From Streptomyces sp. CB01635 (GTDB taxonomy: Bacteria > Actinomycetota > Actinomycetes > Streptomycetales > Streptomycetaceae), in assembly GCF_002803065.1 (NCBI RefSeq), contig NZ_NNBL01000016.1, positions 62,001 through 126,000 on the forward strand: a stretch of 64,000 bases of DNA. The letters run 5' to 3'. Below the pieces are notes generated by a model. It was given only the letters and a program-made list of their open reading frames with translations. It was not told the origin of the DNA and searched no databases. Position numbers and translations under genes: made by a program. Positions within the stretch are counted from its first letter, which is position 1; each line of letters starts with the position of its first letter. Positions 17,354 through 25,612 of this stretch are shown piece after piece.

Positions 17354-18457
17354 TCACCGTCGCTCAGGGGCGCCTGTATGTCTTGACCAAGCCCACGCAC
17401 CCATCGCCGGATCCGCGCCCTCCCACGCCGCCCGCAGCAACCCTCGTACGCCGTCGGCCGTGACCGGACGCGGATTGTTCGCCGGGGCCGCCTTCAGGAT
17501 CGCCGGCACCGCGTCGTCGATGTCCGGCTCGGCGAGGCCGTAGTCCCGCAGCGCGGTCGGCGCGTCCACCGCCCGGCGCAGCCGCTGCAGCCCGTCGAGC
17601 GCCGAGCCCGTGCCGAATGCCTCCGCGATCCTGCGCTCGGCGTGCGGCGCGGCTGGGGCGTTGAAGGCGAGCACGTACGGCAGGACGACGGCGTGCGTCT
17701 GGGCGTGCGGCAGGCCGTAGCGGCCGCCGAGTACATGGCAGATCTTGTGGTGCAGGCCCGACCCCGCCGACGAGAATGCGACCGCCGACAGGTACGCGCC
17801 GTACAGCATCTGCTCGCGGCACTCGATGCCGGAGGGATCGGCGACGACTGCGGGCAGTCCGGCAGCGAGCGCGCGGATGCCCTCCCCGGCCATTGCCTGG
17901 TCGACCGGGTCGGTGCGTGGTGCCCACATCGAATCGACGCAGTGGGCAAGGGCGTTGAGGCCCGATGCGACACTCATCGGCACGGGGAGCGTGAGGGTGA
18001 GCATCGCGTCGTAGACGATCGCGCGCGGCAGGACGCGGGCGTCCACGCCGGTCGTCTTGCGGCCGACCTCGGTGAGGCCCCAGACGCTGGTCGCCTCCGA
18101 CCCCGCGTACGTGGTCGGGACGGCCACGATCGGCAGCCCCGTCGTGAGCGCGACGGCCTTGGCCAGGCCGGTCGTAGAGCCGCCGCCGACGCAGACCAGC
18201 ACGTCCGCATCGTGCCGGGCCGCTGCCGCCCGGGCCCGTTCGGCCGTGGCGAATGGGACGTGCATCGCCACGTCGTCGTGGTGCACGACCACCGGGACGT
18301 CGGCGGTGACGGACTTGGCCCGTTCGGCTTCGCGGGCCGTCGCGATGACCATCACGCGGGCGCCGCCGAGCCGTTCGACCTCGGTGCGCACGGCCGCGCG
18401 TGCGTCGCCGGAGGCGAAGTGGACGCGCTGCGGCAGCGTCTCGTGCTCGAATCGCAT
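17354..18457 (-). CDS. Maleylacetate reductase (iron-containing alcohol dehydrogenase family)
   Basis: A 367-residue enzyme that reduces maleylacetate to 3-oxoadipate with NAD(P)H. Family motifs are GGGSTTGLAKAVAL (nucleotide binding), PTTYAGSEATSVWG, GLNALAHCVDSMWAP, GLHHKICHVLGG and PHAQTHAVVLPYV; the His residues replace the strict Fe ligand set, as is usual for this subgroup. The ATG at 18457 follows AAGGAGAA at good spacing. A GTG at 18565 overlaps the upstream stop as GTGA and would add a 36-residue Glu/Gln/Pro-rich extension encoded by a tandem repeat; I regard it as less likely. It acts directly after the dioxygenase in hydroxyquinol breakdown. Confidence 0.92.
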   Translation of the reverse strand: MRFEHETLPQRVHFASGDARAAVRTEVERLGGARVMVIATAREAERAKSVTADVPVVVHHDDVAMHVPFATAERARAAAARHDADVLVCVGGGSTTGLAKAVALTTGLPIVAVPTTYAGSEATSVWGLTEVGRKTTGVDARVLPRAIVYDAMLTLTLPVPMSVASGLNALAHCVDSMWAPRTDPVDQAMAGEGIRALAAGLPAVVADPSGIECREQMLYGAYLSAVAFSSAGSGLHHKICHVLGGRYGLPHAQTHAVVLPYVLAFNAPAAPHAERRIAEAFGTGSALDGLQRLRRAVDAPTALRDYGLAEPDIDDAVPAILKAAPANNPRPVTADGVRGLLRAAWEGADPAMGAWAWSRHTGAPERR

Positions 18458-18479
18458 GGGAGGTTCTCCTTCTCGCTCC

Positions 18480-18553
18480 AATTCCTGCTCCGGTTCCTGC
18501 TCCGGTTCCTGCTCCGGTTCCTGCTCCGGTTCCTGCTGCGGTTCCTGCTCCGA
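18480..18553 (+). repeat. 12-base tandem repeat between dioxygenase and reductase genes
   Basis: The unit GGTTCCTGCTCC is repeated about six times with small changes at both ends. On the minus strand it stays open and spells repeated Glu-Gln-Glu-Pro, in frame with the maleylacetate reductase. It fills nearly the whole 104-base gap between the two genes. Confidence 0.9.
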
Positions 18554-18561
18554 CGGTCGCG

Positions 18562-19515
18562 TCACGCGCGCCGCAGCACTATGTCGAAGCGGACGCGGGT
18601 CCAGCTCAGGTCGGTGAGGGTACGACCGTCGGGGGCCGGTGTGCCGGGTGCCTGCCGGTCGAACCCCTTGACGAGGGAGTCCTTGACGCCGAACACAGCG
18701 TCCTGCATGAGGAGTTGGTCGCCTTCGACGAAGATGTGAGTGATCACGGCGCGGTGGCCGGGGGCGGTCGCCTTGAAGTGCAGATGGGAGGCGCGCAGCG
18801 GGGAGCGTCCAGTCTTCTCCAGGAGTTCACCGACCGGCCCGTCGTGCGGGATCGGGTACGGGGTGGGGGTGAGTCCCCAGAACGCGTAGCGTCCCTGGTC
18901 ATCGGTGTAGAGATGCCCCCGGCCCGCCGTACGGTCCGGCCCGTACTGCACGTCGTAGAGACCGTCCTCGTCGGCTTCCCATACGTCGAGCCGGGCTCCG
19001 ACGACCGGTTTTCCGTCGGTGTCGGTGACGGTGCCCTCGACCCAGCAGGGCTCTCCTGGGGCTCCCCCCGCCAGGTCGCCGCCGATGGGAATCTCCGGGG
19101 AGCCGTCCACGAAGAACGGTCCGACCACCGTCGCTTCGGTTGCGTTCCCGGCGGCGTCATGATTGACGTTGATGGTCTGCATGGAGGCCCCGAGCACGTC
19201 GGACAGGAGCACGAACTCCTGACGCCGGTCAGTGGTGATGTGCCCGGCCAAGGTGAGGAAGTCAACGGCCCGCTGCCACTCCGCCTCGGTCAGACGTACC
19301 TCACGGATGAACCCGTGCAGGTGCCTGACCAGTGATTGCATCAGCTCCTTGAGGCGCGGGTCCGGGGTGTCACGGAACGAGGCCAGGACCGTTTCGACCA
19401 ACTCCGCTTCCACCTGGCGCTGTTGCTCCGGCAGCGCGCCGCGCTTCTCGGACCGGCCATCAGGTCGGGCTGGCGGAAGTCCTGCGGGATGTGCTGCGTT
19501 CTGCGGCGCGGACAT
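18562..19515 (-). CDS. Hydroxyquinol 1,2-dioxygenase (intradiol dioxygenase)
   Basis: A 317-residue non-heme Fe(III) enzyme that cleaves benzene-1,2,4-triol to maleylacetate. The N-terminal helical dimerisation domain spans about residues 25-125 (LVRHLHGFIREVRLTEAEW). The catalytic sandwich follows, with tyrosine ligands in DGLYDVQY and GRYAFWG and histidine ligands in RASHLHFKA. The start at 19515 (MSAPQNA) is chosen because it gives the family length with GGGGGA upstream; the open frame to 19803 is shadow. Catechol dioxygenases are close relatives, but the adjacent maleylacetate reductase favours hydroxyquinol, i.e. a resorcinol-type lower pathway. Confidence 0.92.
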   Translation of the reverse strand: MSAPQNAAHPAGLPPARPDGRSEKRGALPEQQRQVEAELVETVLASFRDTPDPRLKELMQSLVRHLHGFIREVRLTEAEWQRAVDFLTLAGHITTDRRQEFVLLSDVLGASMQTINVNHDAAGNATEATVVGPFFVDGSPEIPIGGDLAGGAPGEPCWVEGTVTDTDGKPVVGARLDVWEADEDGLYDVQYGPDRTAGRGHLYTDDQGRYAFWGLTPTPYPIPHDGPVGELLEKTGRSPLRASHLHFKATAPGHRAVITHIFVEGDQLLMQDAVFGVKDSLVKGFDRQAPGTPAPDGRTLTDLSWTRVRFDIVLRRA

Positions 19516-19739
19516 GGAGCGGCTCCCCCTGCTCGTTCGGCGTTGCTGCGTACACACGGTGGCAGACTTCTCGGCGTCGGCAGTGAACATTCCACCGGAT
19601 GTCCTGGACGCCAACCCGAGCTCGTCCCTCGGCTTCGGTGGGCCCAGAGCGACACCAGCAATCCGGTGAACTCCATTGCTGTCCACGGCAGTCGTCGACC
19701 CAGCGTGGTCTGCACTTGCGCCTCGCGCCGGCGGAAGAC

Positions 19740-19815
19740 CGGGTGGTCTACGCGTACACCTCGTCCACGGCGCCCGCACCGTGCTGGTCACCATGACCCA
19801 CACGGCCGACTAGCC
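19740..19815 (+). pseudogene. Possible fragment of a 3-oxoadipate CoA-transferase beta subunit
   Basis: About 25 codons on the plus strand read GLRVHLVHGARTVLVTMTHT then AD and a stop. This resembles the 'DLV.GAK.V.V.M.HTAKDG' segment of CoA-transferase subunit B (PcaJ type). The match is short, but it sits among other beta-ketoadipate debris. It could be chance. Confidence 0.3.
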
Positions 19816-19869
19816 ACTCTCGTGCAGTCGCACCGCTCCTCCGCTGGGGACCTTCCGGGGCACGGGGGG

Positions 19870-20223
19870 GGTTCGCTTGCGGACCTGCCTCTTTCGGCGA
19901 GGTCCCGCAACAGAGCGCGCCCGAGAGGGGTTTCGGCGGTCTTGGGATAGCCGAACCAGCGGCCCGGGCTGGTCTCCACCACGGACCCGACCGCGCTGCC
20001 CAGCGAGATACCGGCGTACGCGAACGACTCCCAGCCCTGCGCGTCCGTGAGCCGCAACACCTGTGTCGCCAAAGCGGCGACGCTCGCCGTGCCGTCGTCT
20101 CGAGCACGCGCGGGAGCTCGCGGACGGGATCGCCGATGCCACCCTGGAGGCATCCGCCATCGGGCATCTCGCGGTCGAGCAGCCGGAGGCTGTCGGTGCG
20201 GCGCTGAGCACTCATCTCCGCGG
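19870..20223. pseudogene. Scrambled remnant of a 3-oxoadipate enol-lactonase (PcaD-like)
   Basis: Minus strand from 20100: ASVAALATQVLRLTDAQGWE then SFAYAGISLGSAVG, the lead-in to the nucleophile elbow. This jumps to SVVETSPGRWFGYPKTAETP and LGRALLRDLAER, matching the cap region but with about 50 residues missing. Plus strand 20098-20223: ARELADGIADATLEASAIGH and LAVEQPEAVGAALSTHL, the C-terminal segment with the catalytic His. The two pieces point away from each other from a breakpoint near 20100, so deletion and inversion have both occurred. Confidence 0.68.
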
Positions 20224-20235
20224 CAGGCTCCCGGC

Positions 20236-20581
20236 ACGGACCCATGGACCCCGGCATGTCCGAGGTATCGCGTTCTGCCGGTATCCCGAAAGGGCAGCAT
20301 CATTGAATGGGGCATAAATTGGGCAACTGAGGCACGGAAGATCGGCGACGACTCGGACCAACAGCCCGCCCCACAGCCGTATATGACGCATCAGCAGAGT
20401 GCTCAGCACACGAGCTCAGGGTGGCGGTAATCATTCGATTCCAATCCCGATACCTTCCGAATTCCTGCCGAGATCGGCTCAATGAGTGGCATTCTCAGCC
20501 CGGACCGACGCGCTCCGGCAACGTTCCGAACCAGCCCTGTATCTATTCATCGTCACGCGAGGCGACGAAAGGCTGGAGACG
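20236..20581. other. 346 bases with no recognisable gene
   Basis: Lies between the PcaD remnant and the multicopper oxidase. It contains a locally AT-richer stretch around 20300-20470 that probably carries the promoter of the oxidase. No conserved protein is seen on either strand. Confidence 0.5.
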
Positions 20582-22519
20582 ATGGTTGGGCGACGGAGAT
20601 TCCTCATGGCCGGTGCCATGGGTGGTGCGGCCATGCTTCCACGGGGGGCGGGAGGGCAGGCGTCTGCAGCAGACGGTCACGGTCACGGGTCGGCGGCTGG
20701 GGACCCGTCGATTCCGCACACCCCGAAGCTGGAGAAGTACGTTGACCCGCTGCCCATCCCGAGGGCAGCCATCTCGGATCCTTCCGTCTATCCGGGCGCC
20801 GACTTCTACGACATCACGATGCGGCCGGGCAGGTGGCGCTTCCACCGGGATCTCGGGCGGGCCAAGGTGTGGGGCTACTGGGCCGCGAACCCGCACGACC
20901 CCCGCAAGCCGATCGGCATGGGCTACCTGGGGCCGACCCTCAACGTGACCAGGGACCACCCGACGCTCGTCAAGTGGCGCAACCACCTGCCGACCACCCA
21001 CCTGTTCCAGTTCGTGATCGATAAGATTCGCTCGGGGGACCCCCAGCTGACCCCGACCCCTCCGCCCCCCTACAAGCCGATGCAGCCGTTCCCCGAGAAC
21101 GTCAACGTGTGGAACGTCGTACACCAGCACGGTGGTTTCACGGCGCCGCAGTCCGACGGCCTGCCGCTCCAGTCGTTCAGCCCGGACGGCATCCACGCCG
21201 AGTCCTACACCACCCTGGACCCGAAGCGGGTCGCACCCAACGAGGCGATCTGCGGCTACACCAACCACGACCGTTCCTGCATGCTCTGGTATCACGACCA
21301 CGGCATGGGGATGACCAGCGTCAACGTCTACGCGGGCCTTGCCGGTCTCTACTTCGTCCATGACCCCGCCGACGATCGGCTCGGACTGCCGCAAGGCGAA
21401 TTCGAGGTCCCCCTCATCCTGCAGGACCGGACCTTCCACCCGGACGGCTCGCTCGCCTACACCATGACCTTGCAGCAGGGCGAGGACACCCCGGTCGTCA
21501 ACGGGAAGGCATACCCCTTCCTGGAGGTCGAGCGACGACGCTACCGGCTGCGCGTTCTCAACGCTTCGAACGAGCGCTTCTGGCGGCTGAGGTTCGACGT
21601 TCCCGAGGATGTACTGCCTCAGCCCGTCCTGCCGTTCTGGCTGATCGGCACCGACGGCGGTCTCCGCACCCCGTTGCGCATGCTGAACTTCCTGATCTCG
21701 CCGGCCGAGCGGTACGACCTGATCGTCGACTTCAGCAAGCTGCCCATGGGCACGAAGGTCACGCTGACGAACTACAACGCGCCCGTGCACTTCCCCGGCG
21801 GCGACGGACCGGAAATCTCGGAAATCATGGAATTCCGTGTCACCAAACCGTTGTCCGGAGGCCGAGACAGGACAACGCCGCCCATGAAGCTCGAGCTGCC
21901 GAAGGCCGCACCCATCGAGGTGACGGCGCATACCCGCCGGCGGGAATGGGTCCTCTACCAGCACCAGCTATTCGGCACCATGACGTTCAATGCGGTGCCG
22001 TTCATGGAGCCGTCCGAGGACTTCATCAAGGCGGGCTCGACCGAGATCTGGGAGTACGTCAATCCCAACCACGACGGCCACCCGATGCATGTCCACCTCG
22101 TCAATTTCCAGGTGTTGAACAGGCAGCCGATCGACGCGGCCGGCTACCAGGACCAATACGAAAAGTGGATCGACGGTGGCCGTAAACCGAAGGACAAGCC
22201 GGTGTTGGCGAACTATCTCACCGGCCCGCCGATTCCGCCGGACCCGGACGAAGCACTGTCCCGCAAGGACACGTTCAAGTCCTATCCGGAAACAGTGACC
22301 AGAATCGTCATCAATGAATTCGACCCGCCGACGGAAAGGATCGCCGGGCTGCCGGGAAGCGGCACCGAGCTGCCGGCGACGTACGTCCAGCACTGCCACA
22401 TCCTCGAACACGAAGACGACGACCTGATGCGCCCGTGGACGATCGTCGGCCGCGACGACCACGGCGAGCACGACCAGGCCGGTGGCGACCACGACGGCGG
22501 ACACGGCGACGACCACTGA
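20582..22519 (+). CDS. Multicopper oxidase, phenoxazinone synthase/CotA-like, Tat-exported
   Basis: A 645-residue oxidase close in size to Streptomyces phenoxazinone synthase. A twin-arginine signal (GRRRFLMAGAMGGAAML, residues 3-19) predicts export of the folded copper enzyme. Copper ligands are visible in VHQHGG, LWYHDHGMG, HPMHVHLVNF and the C-terminal HCHILEHEDD, covering the T1 and trinuclear sites. The last 25 residues are His/Asp/Gly-rich (GDHDGGHGDDH), perhaps for metal capture. The ATG at 20582 is chosen because it places the RR motif at the N-terminus and follows GGAG; longer in-frame starts would bury the signal. The substrate is not predictable; phenols and aminophenols are typical. 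Confidence 0.92.
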   Translation: MVGRRRFLMAGAMGGAAMLPRGAGGQASAADGHGHGSAAGDPSIPHTPKLEKYVDPLPIPRAAISDPSVYPGADFYDITMRPGRWRFHRDLGRAKVWGYWAANPHDPRKPIGMGYLGPTLNVTRDHPTLVKWRNHLPTTHLFQFVIDKIRSGDPQLTPTPPPPYKPMQPFPENVNVWNVVHQHGGFTAPQSDGLPLQSFSPDGIHAESYTTLDPKRVAPNEAICGYTNHDRSCMLWYHDHGMGMTSVNVYAGLAGLYFVHDPADDRLGLPQGEFEVPLILQDRTFHPDGSLAYTMTLQQGEDTPVVNGKAYPFLEVERRRYRLRVLNASNERFWRLRFDVPEDVLPQPVLPFWLIGTDGGLRTPLRMLNFLISPAERYDLIVDFSKLPMGTKVTLTNYNAPVHFPGGDGPEISEIMEFRVTKPLSGGRDRTTPPMKLELPKAAPIEVTAHTRRREWVLYQHQLFGTMTFNAVPFMEPSEDFIKAGSTEIWEYVNPNHDGHPMHVHLVNFQVLNRQPIDAAGYQDQYEKWIDGGRKPKDKPVLANYLTGPPIPPDPDEALSRKDTFKSYPETVTRIVINEFDPPTERIAGLPGSGTELPATYVQHCHILEHEDDDLMRPWTIVGRDDHGEHDQAGGDHDGGHGDDH

Positions 22520-22714
22520 CAGAATCGATCGACCGACGCTTGCCGCCCCCGGCCCGGACCGCGGGGCGGCGAACACGTCGTTGGAGGTCCCGCACCCGAT
22601 GGGGCGCCGAAGCCGGCCAATGCCGGCTCGGCTACTCTCGGCGCCACCGACATGCACTCCGCGATCCGATCCGGACAAAGTGCCACCGGATCGTCGCTCA
22701 GGAGGCGCCCACTC

Positions 22715-23827
22715 ATGAATACGCCGGCACCGGCGCCTGGAGCGGAGTGGACTGACGGATCAGCGGTCCGGATCGGCGCCCTCGTTCCGCTGACTCGCCC
22801 CGGCTGGGTCGAGGCAGGCCAACACCTCCTCGCTGGACTTGAGTTGGCCGTTCGCGAAGTCAATGACGGCGGCGGAATCGTCGGCAGGCCTCTCGAGCTG
22901 GTGGTCCGAGACACGGCCGCTGATCCGCAGAAGGCCGCGGCGGCAGTGGATGAATTGGCTCGCATGGGCGTGGCGGCCTTGGCGGGCGAATATCACAGCG
23001 TCGTCGCTCGCGCCGCTGCTGCCAGGGCCGACGCCCTCGGCCTGCCCTACCTCTGCTCGTCAGCGGTTCTCGACGCGCTCACCGATCATCCGACGGAATG
23101 GGTCGCGCGCCTCGCGCCGGCGCAGTCCCACGGGTGGCAGATATACGCGGACTTCCTCCTCGGCGCGGGCCACAGCCGCATCGCCGTGGCAGCCCAGCCG
23201 AGTGTGTACTGGGCATCCGGGGCCCGCATTCTGCGCGATTACCTCGCTCCACGCGGCGGCGCCGTCATCGAACTCGACATGCGCGAGTTCGACCCCGCGG
23301 CGCTGTGCGACGAACTCGTCGAGAGTCACGCGACAGCCCTGCTTCTTCTGGCCGGCCATCCGGAGCCGGCAGTGTCGATCGTCAAGTCCGTACGCCACGA
23401 CCAGCGCCTCGCCGAGATGCTGATCGGTGCTCCGGCGGGACAACCGGAGTTCGCCGAATGGGCGAAGCTGCTCGGCGACGACGGCGCCGGGATCCCGTTC
23501 CTGCGCTACCTGCCGGAGCGCCTCAACCCACTCGGTGCGCGAGTCGAGACGGCACTCCGTGAGCGGCTGGGCGAAGCGCCCTCCTTCGTCGCCTTCGAGG
23601 GCTACGACACGATCGCTGTCCTCGCCGATGTGCTGCGTGCGCACGGCGCGGACCGGTCCCGTATTGCCGCATCCTGGCCGCGCGTTGCGGTCGAAGGCAC
23701 CCGCGGGCAGATCAAGTTCTCCCGCACGCCTGGCATCAGCGTGTGGCAATGGGCCTGGACGTCGGTCCAGGTGGTTGACCGGGATCCGGCGGAACCCGAT
23801 GGCTTTCGGATCCTCCACACCGGCTGA
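22715..23827 (+). CDS. ABC transporter substrate-binding-like protein (Leu/Ile/Val type), no signal peptide
   Basis: A 370-residue type 1 periplasmic-binding fold. The N-terminal lobe begins VRIGALVPLTRPGWVEAGQH and LLAGLELAVREVN, then IVGRPLELVVRDTAADPQKA, the hallmark of branched-chain amino-acid/amide receptors. The C-terminal lobe includes FVAFEGYDTIAVLADVLRA. The ATG at 22715 follows GGAGG at good spacing. No signal peptide or lipobox precedes the domain, and no permease or ATPase genes are near, so it may be a cytoplasmic ligand sensor (AmiC-like) rather than a transporter part. Confidence 0.85.
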   Translation: MNTPAPAPGAEWTDGSAVRIGALVPLTRPGWVEAGQHLLAGLELAVREVNDGGGIVGRPLELVVRDTAADPQKAAAAVDELARMGVAALAGEYHSVVARAAAARADALGLPYLCSSAVLDALTDHPTEWVARLAPAQSHGWQIYADFLLGAGHSRIAVAAQPSVYWASGARILRDYLAPRGGAVIELDMREFDPAALCDELVESHATALLLLAGHPEPAVSIVKSVRHDQRLAEMLIGAPAGQPEFAEWAKLLGDDGAGIPFLRYLPERLNPLGARVETALRERLGEAPSFVAFEGYDTIAVLADVLRAHGADRSRIAASWPRVAVEGTRGQIKFSRTPGISVWQWAWTSVQVVDRDPAEPDGFRILHTG

Positions 23828-24228
23828 CCGAGCACGGAGGATGGTTCAGGCACGGCAGCCCAGCGTCTCCATCGGCGGGTTCGCAAGGATGTCCCCCCGA
23901 CTCGGCCCAGTACGCGCCGCTCCAGGACCGACGATCGAGCTGGGCGTACGTGCCCTGCTGGGCGCGCCCGCACCTGGCTCGCCGACGGGGAGTAATGACG
24001 AGCCGGTTGCTGACCGGCCACGGGTGAAGGGCGGGCACGCCTCACGTGGCCGATCCACCCTGCTTCGTCCGGTAGGCGGCCACGCGGCCCACCCGAATTC
24101 ACGGGCTCGGCGGGCCACGGTCGTGGCAGAAAGTCTTCTCCGCCGTGTCCGGGCCGCCGTACTGGCACATGACAAGCGCCTTCGTCGACGAATGCGCAGA
24201 CGCGAGACGGCCCCGCGCCCTTTCTTGG
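23828..24228. other. 401 bases with no recognisable gene
   Basis: Lies between convergent genes (binding-like protein and MFS exporter). Open frames here are GC-driven and show no family features. A transcription terminator is expected but I could not identify a convincing hairpin. Confidence 0.45.
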
Positions 24229-25479
24229 TCACGCGCAGGCCTCTGCTGGGAAATCGAGTTCGTCGGTGGTGCGGGCCCTGCGGGTACGAGAGACCGTCAG
24301 TGCAAGCGCCTGGACGACGGCTCCGGACAGTCCGATCCACAGGGCGAAGCGATAGCTGATCTGGTCGGCGAGTACTCCACCGAGCGGTGCCCCCACGGCT
24401 ACCATTCCCCAGTTCATCGAGCGGATCGTCGCGTTCATGCGGCCGCGCAGCCGGTCGGGTGTCACCGCTTGCCGATAGCTCATCTCCACCGGGCTCTCGA
24501 TGCCGATGGCCAGGGACACGATGAAGAAGGCGAGCGACACGGAGGCAAGCGCCCACGGTCCACGTCCGGCCAGGACCAGGGGCAGCCAGCCGATCGCGGC
24601 GAGCAGGCGGAAGGCGATCAGCGTGGGGCCGACGTCCATCCTGTCGGCCACGCGTGCGGACAACGCGCCGCCGAGTACCGCTCCGACACTCGCGAAGGCA
24701 TAGGTGGCCGCCAGGCCGAATTCGCCGATCTTGAGCTCGTTCAGGGCGAAGACCACGAAGACGGTGCTGACCATGCTGTTGAAAAGCAGCATCGCGTGTG
24801 AGGTCAGGGCGATGGATGCCAGCGTGCGATGCCGGTAGACCCATGCCACCCCTTCGCGCAGCTCGCTGCCGAGGCTGCGCCGTGCGCCGCCATCGGGGAC
24901 GGGGTCGGGTGCCTTCACCGAGGCGAGCAACAAGGCCGACATCAGATATGTGACGGCGTCCACCAGCACGGCCAGCGGCGCCCCCATGATTTTGATCAGT
25001 ACCCCGCCGATCAGAGGGCCGGTCGAACCGGCCACCGCGCCCGCCTGCTCCATACGGGCGTACCCCGAGTTGAGCAGTTCTTTTGGTACCAGCTGTGGCA
25101 CGTACGACTGGTTCGCCGCGTCAAACAGCAGTGACAGCGCCCCGAACGCGAAGACGAACAAGCACAGCGTGGGGACAGTGAGCTGGTCCAGCGCGTACAG
25201 CACGGGTATCGCGCCGAGCAGGACCGCCCTTCCGAGGTCCGTGGTGACCATCATCGGCTTGCGTGGGCGGCGGTCCACCACTACCCCGGCCACGAGTCCG
25301 AAGAGCAGATACGGAAGCCAGCGGGCGGCGTTGACGATGCCGACCTCAGTGGCGGATGCGCTCAGCGCCACGGCGGTGAGGATCTGCAGGGCCAGCCCCG
25401 TGACCTGAGAACCGAAAGCGGATACCGCTGAGGCGGTCCAGAAGCGTACGTACCCAGGAACTTCCACCAGGCGCGGCAT
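24229..25479 (-). CDS. MFS transporter, EntS/drug-exporter type
   Basis: A 416-residue integral membrane protein with about twelve membrane segments. The N-terminus reads PGYVRFWTASAVSAFGSQVT. The motif-A-like loop between TM2 and TM3 is VVDRRPRKPMMVTTDLGRA, typical of the MFS_3/enterobactin-exporter group. The ATG at 25479 (MPRLVEVPGY) gives a normal cytoplasmic N-terminus; the open frame to 25578 adds a non-conserved tail. No regulator is adjacent. Substrate unknown; family members export siderophores, macrolides or other drugs. Confidence 0.9.
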   Translation of the reverse strand: MPRLVEVPGYVRFWTASAVSAFGSQVTGLALQILTAVALSASATEVGIVNAARWLPYLLFGLVAGVVVDRRPRKPMMVTTDLGRAVLLGAIPVLYALDQLTVPTLCLFVFAFGALSLLFDAANQSYVPQLVPKELLNSGYARMEQAGAVAGSTGPLIGGVLIKIMGAPLAVLVDAVTYLMSALLLASVKAPDPVPDGGARRSLGSELREGVAWVYRHRTLASIALTSHAMLLFNSMVSTVFVVFALNELKIGEFGLAATYAFASVGAVLGGALSARVADRMDVGPTLIAFRLLAAIGWLPLVLAGRGPWALASVSLAFFIVSLAIGIESPVEMSYRQAVTPDRLRGRMNATIRSMNWGMVAVGAPLGGVLADQISYRFALWIGLSGAVVQALALTVSRTRRARTTDELDFPAEACA

Positions 25480-25612
25480 GGCTGGACAGTACCAGCGAGG
25501 AATCACCGCACGACCAAGCCGGCCTCGTGGGAAGTCGGACGGGGCGAAGGCCAACGGGCGGGCCACCAGGGCCTGCACCTGTGCCCATCGCCCCCGTATC
25601 CGCGAGCAGTTG

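Noticed and set aside
18480..18553. 12-base tandem repeats as a possible CRISPR array
   Set aside because: Units are directly adjacent with no spacers and are too short; there are no cas genes.
23846..24844. A 332-codon minus-strand frame overlapping the MFS gene end
   Set aside because: Out of frame with the exporter and rich in Arg/Pro; a shadow.
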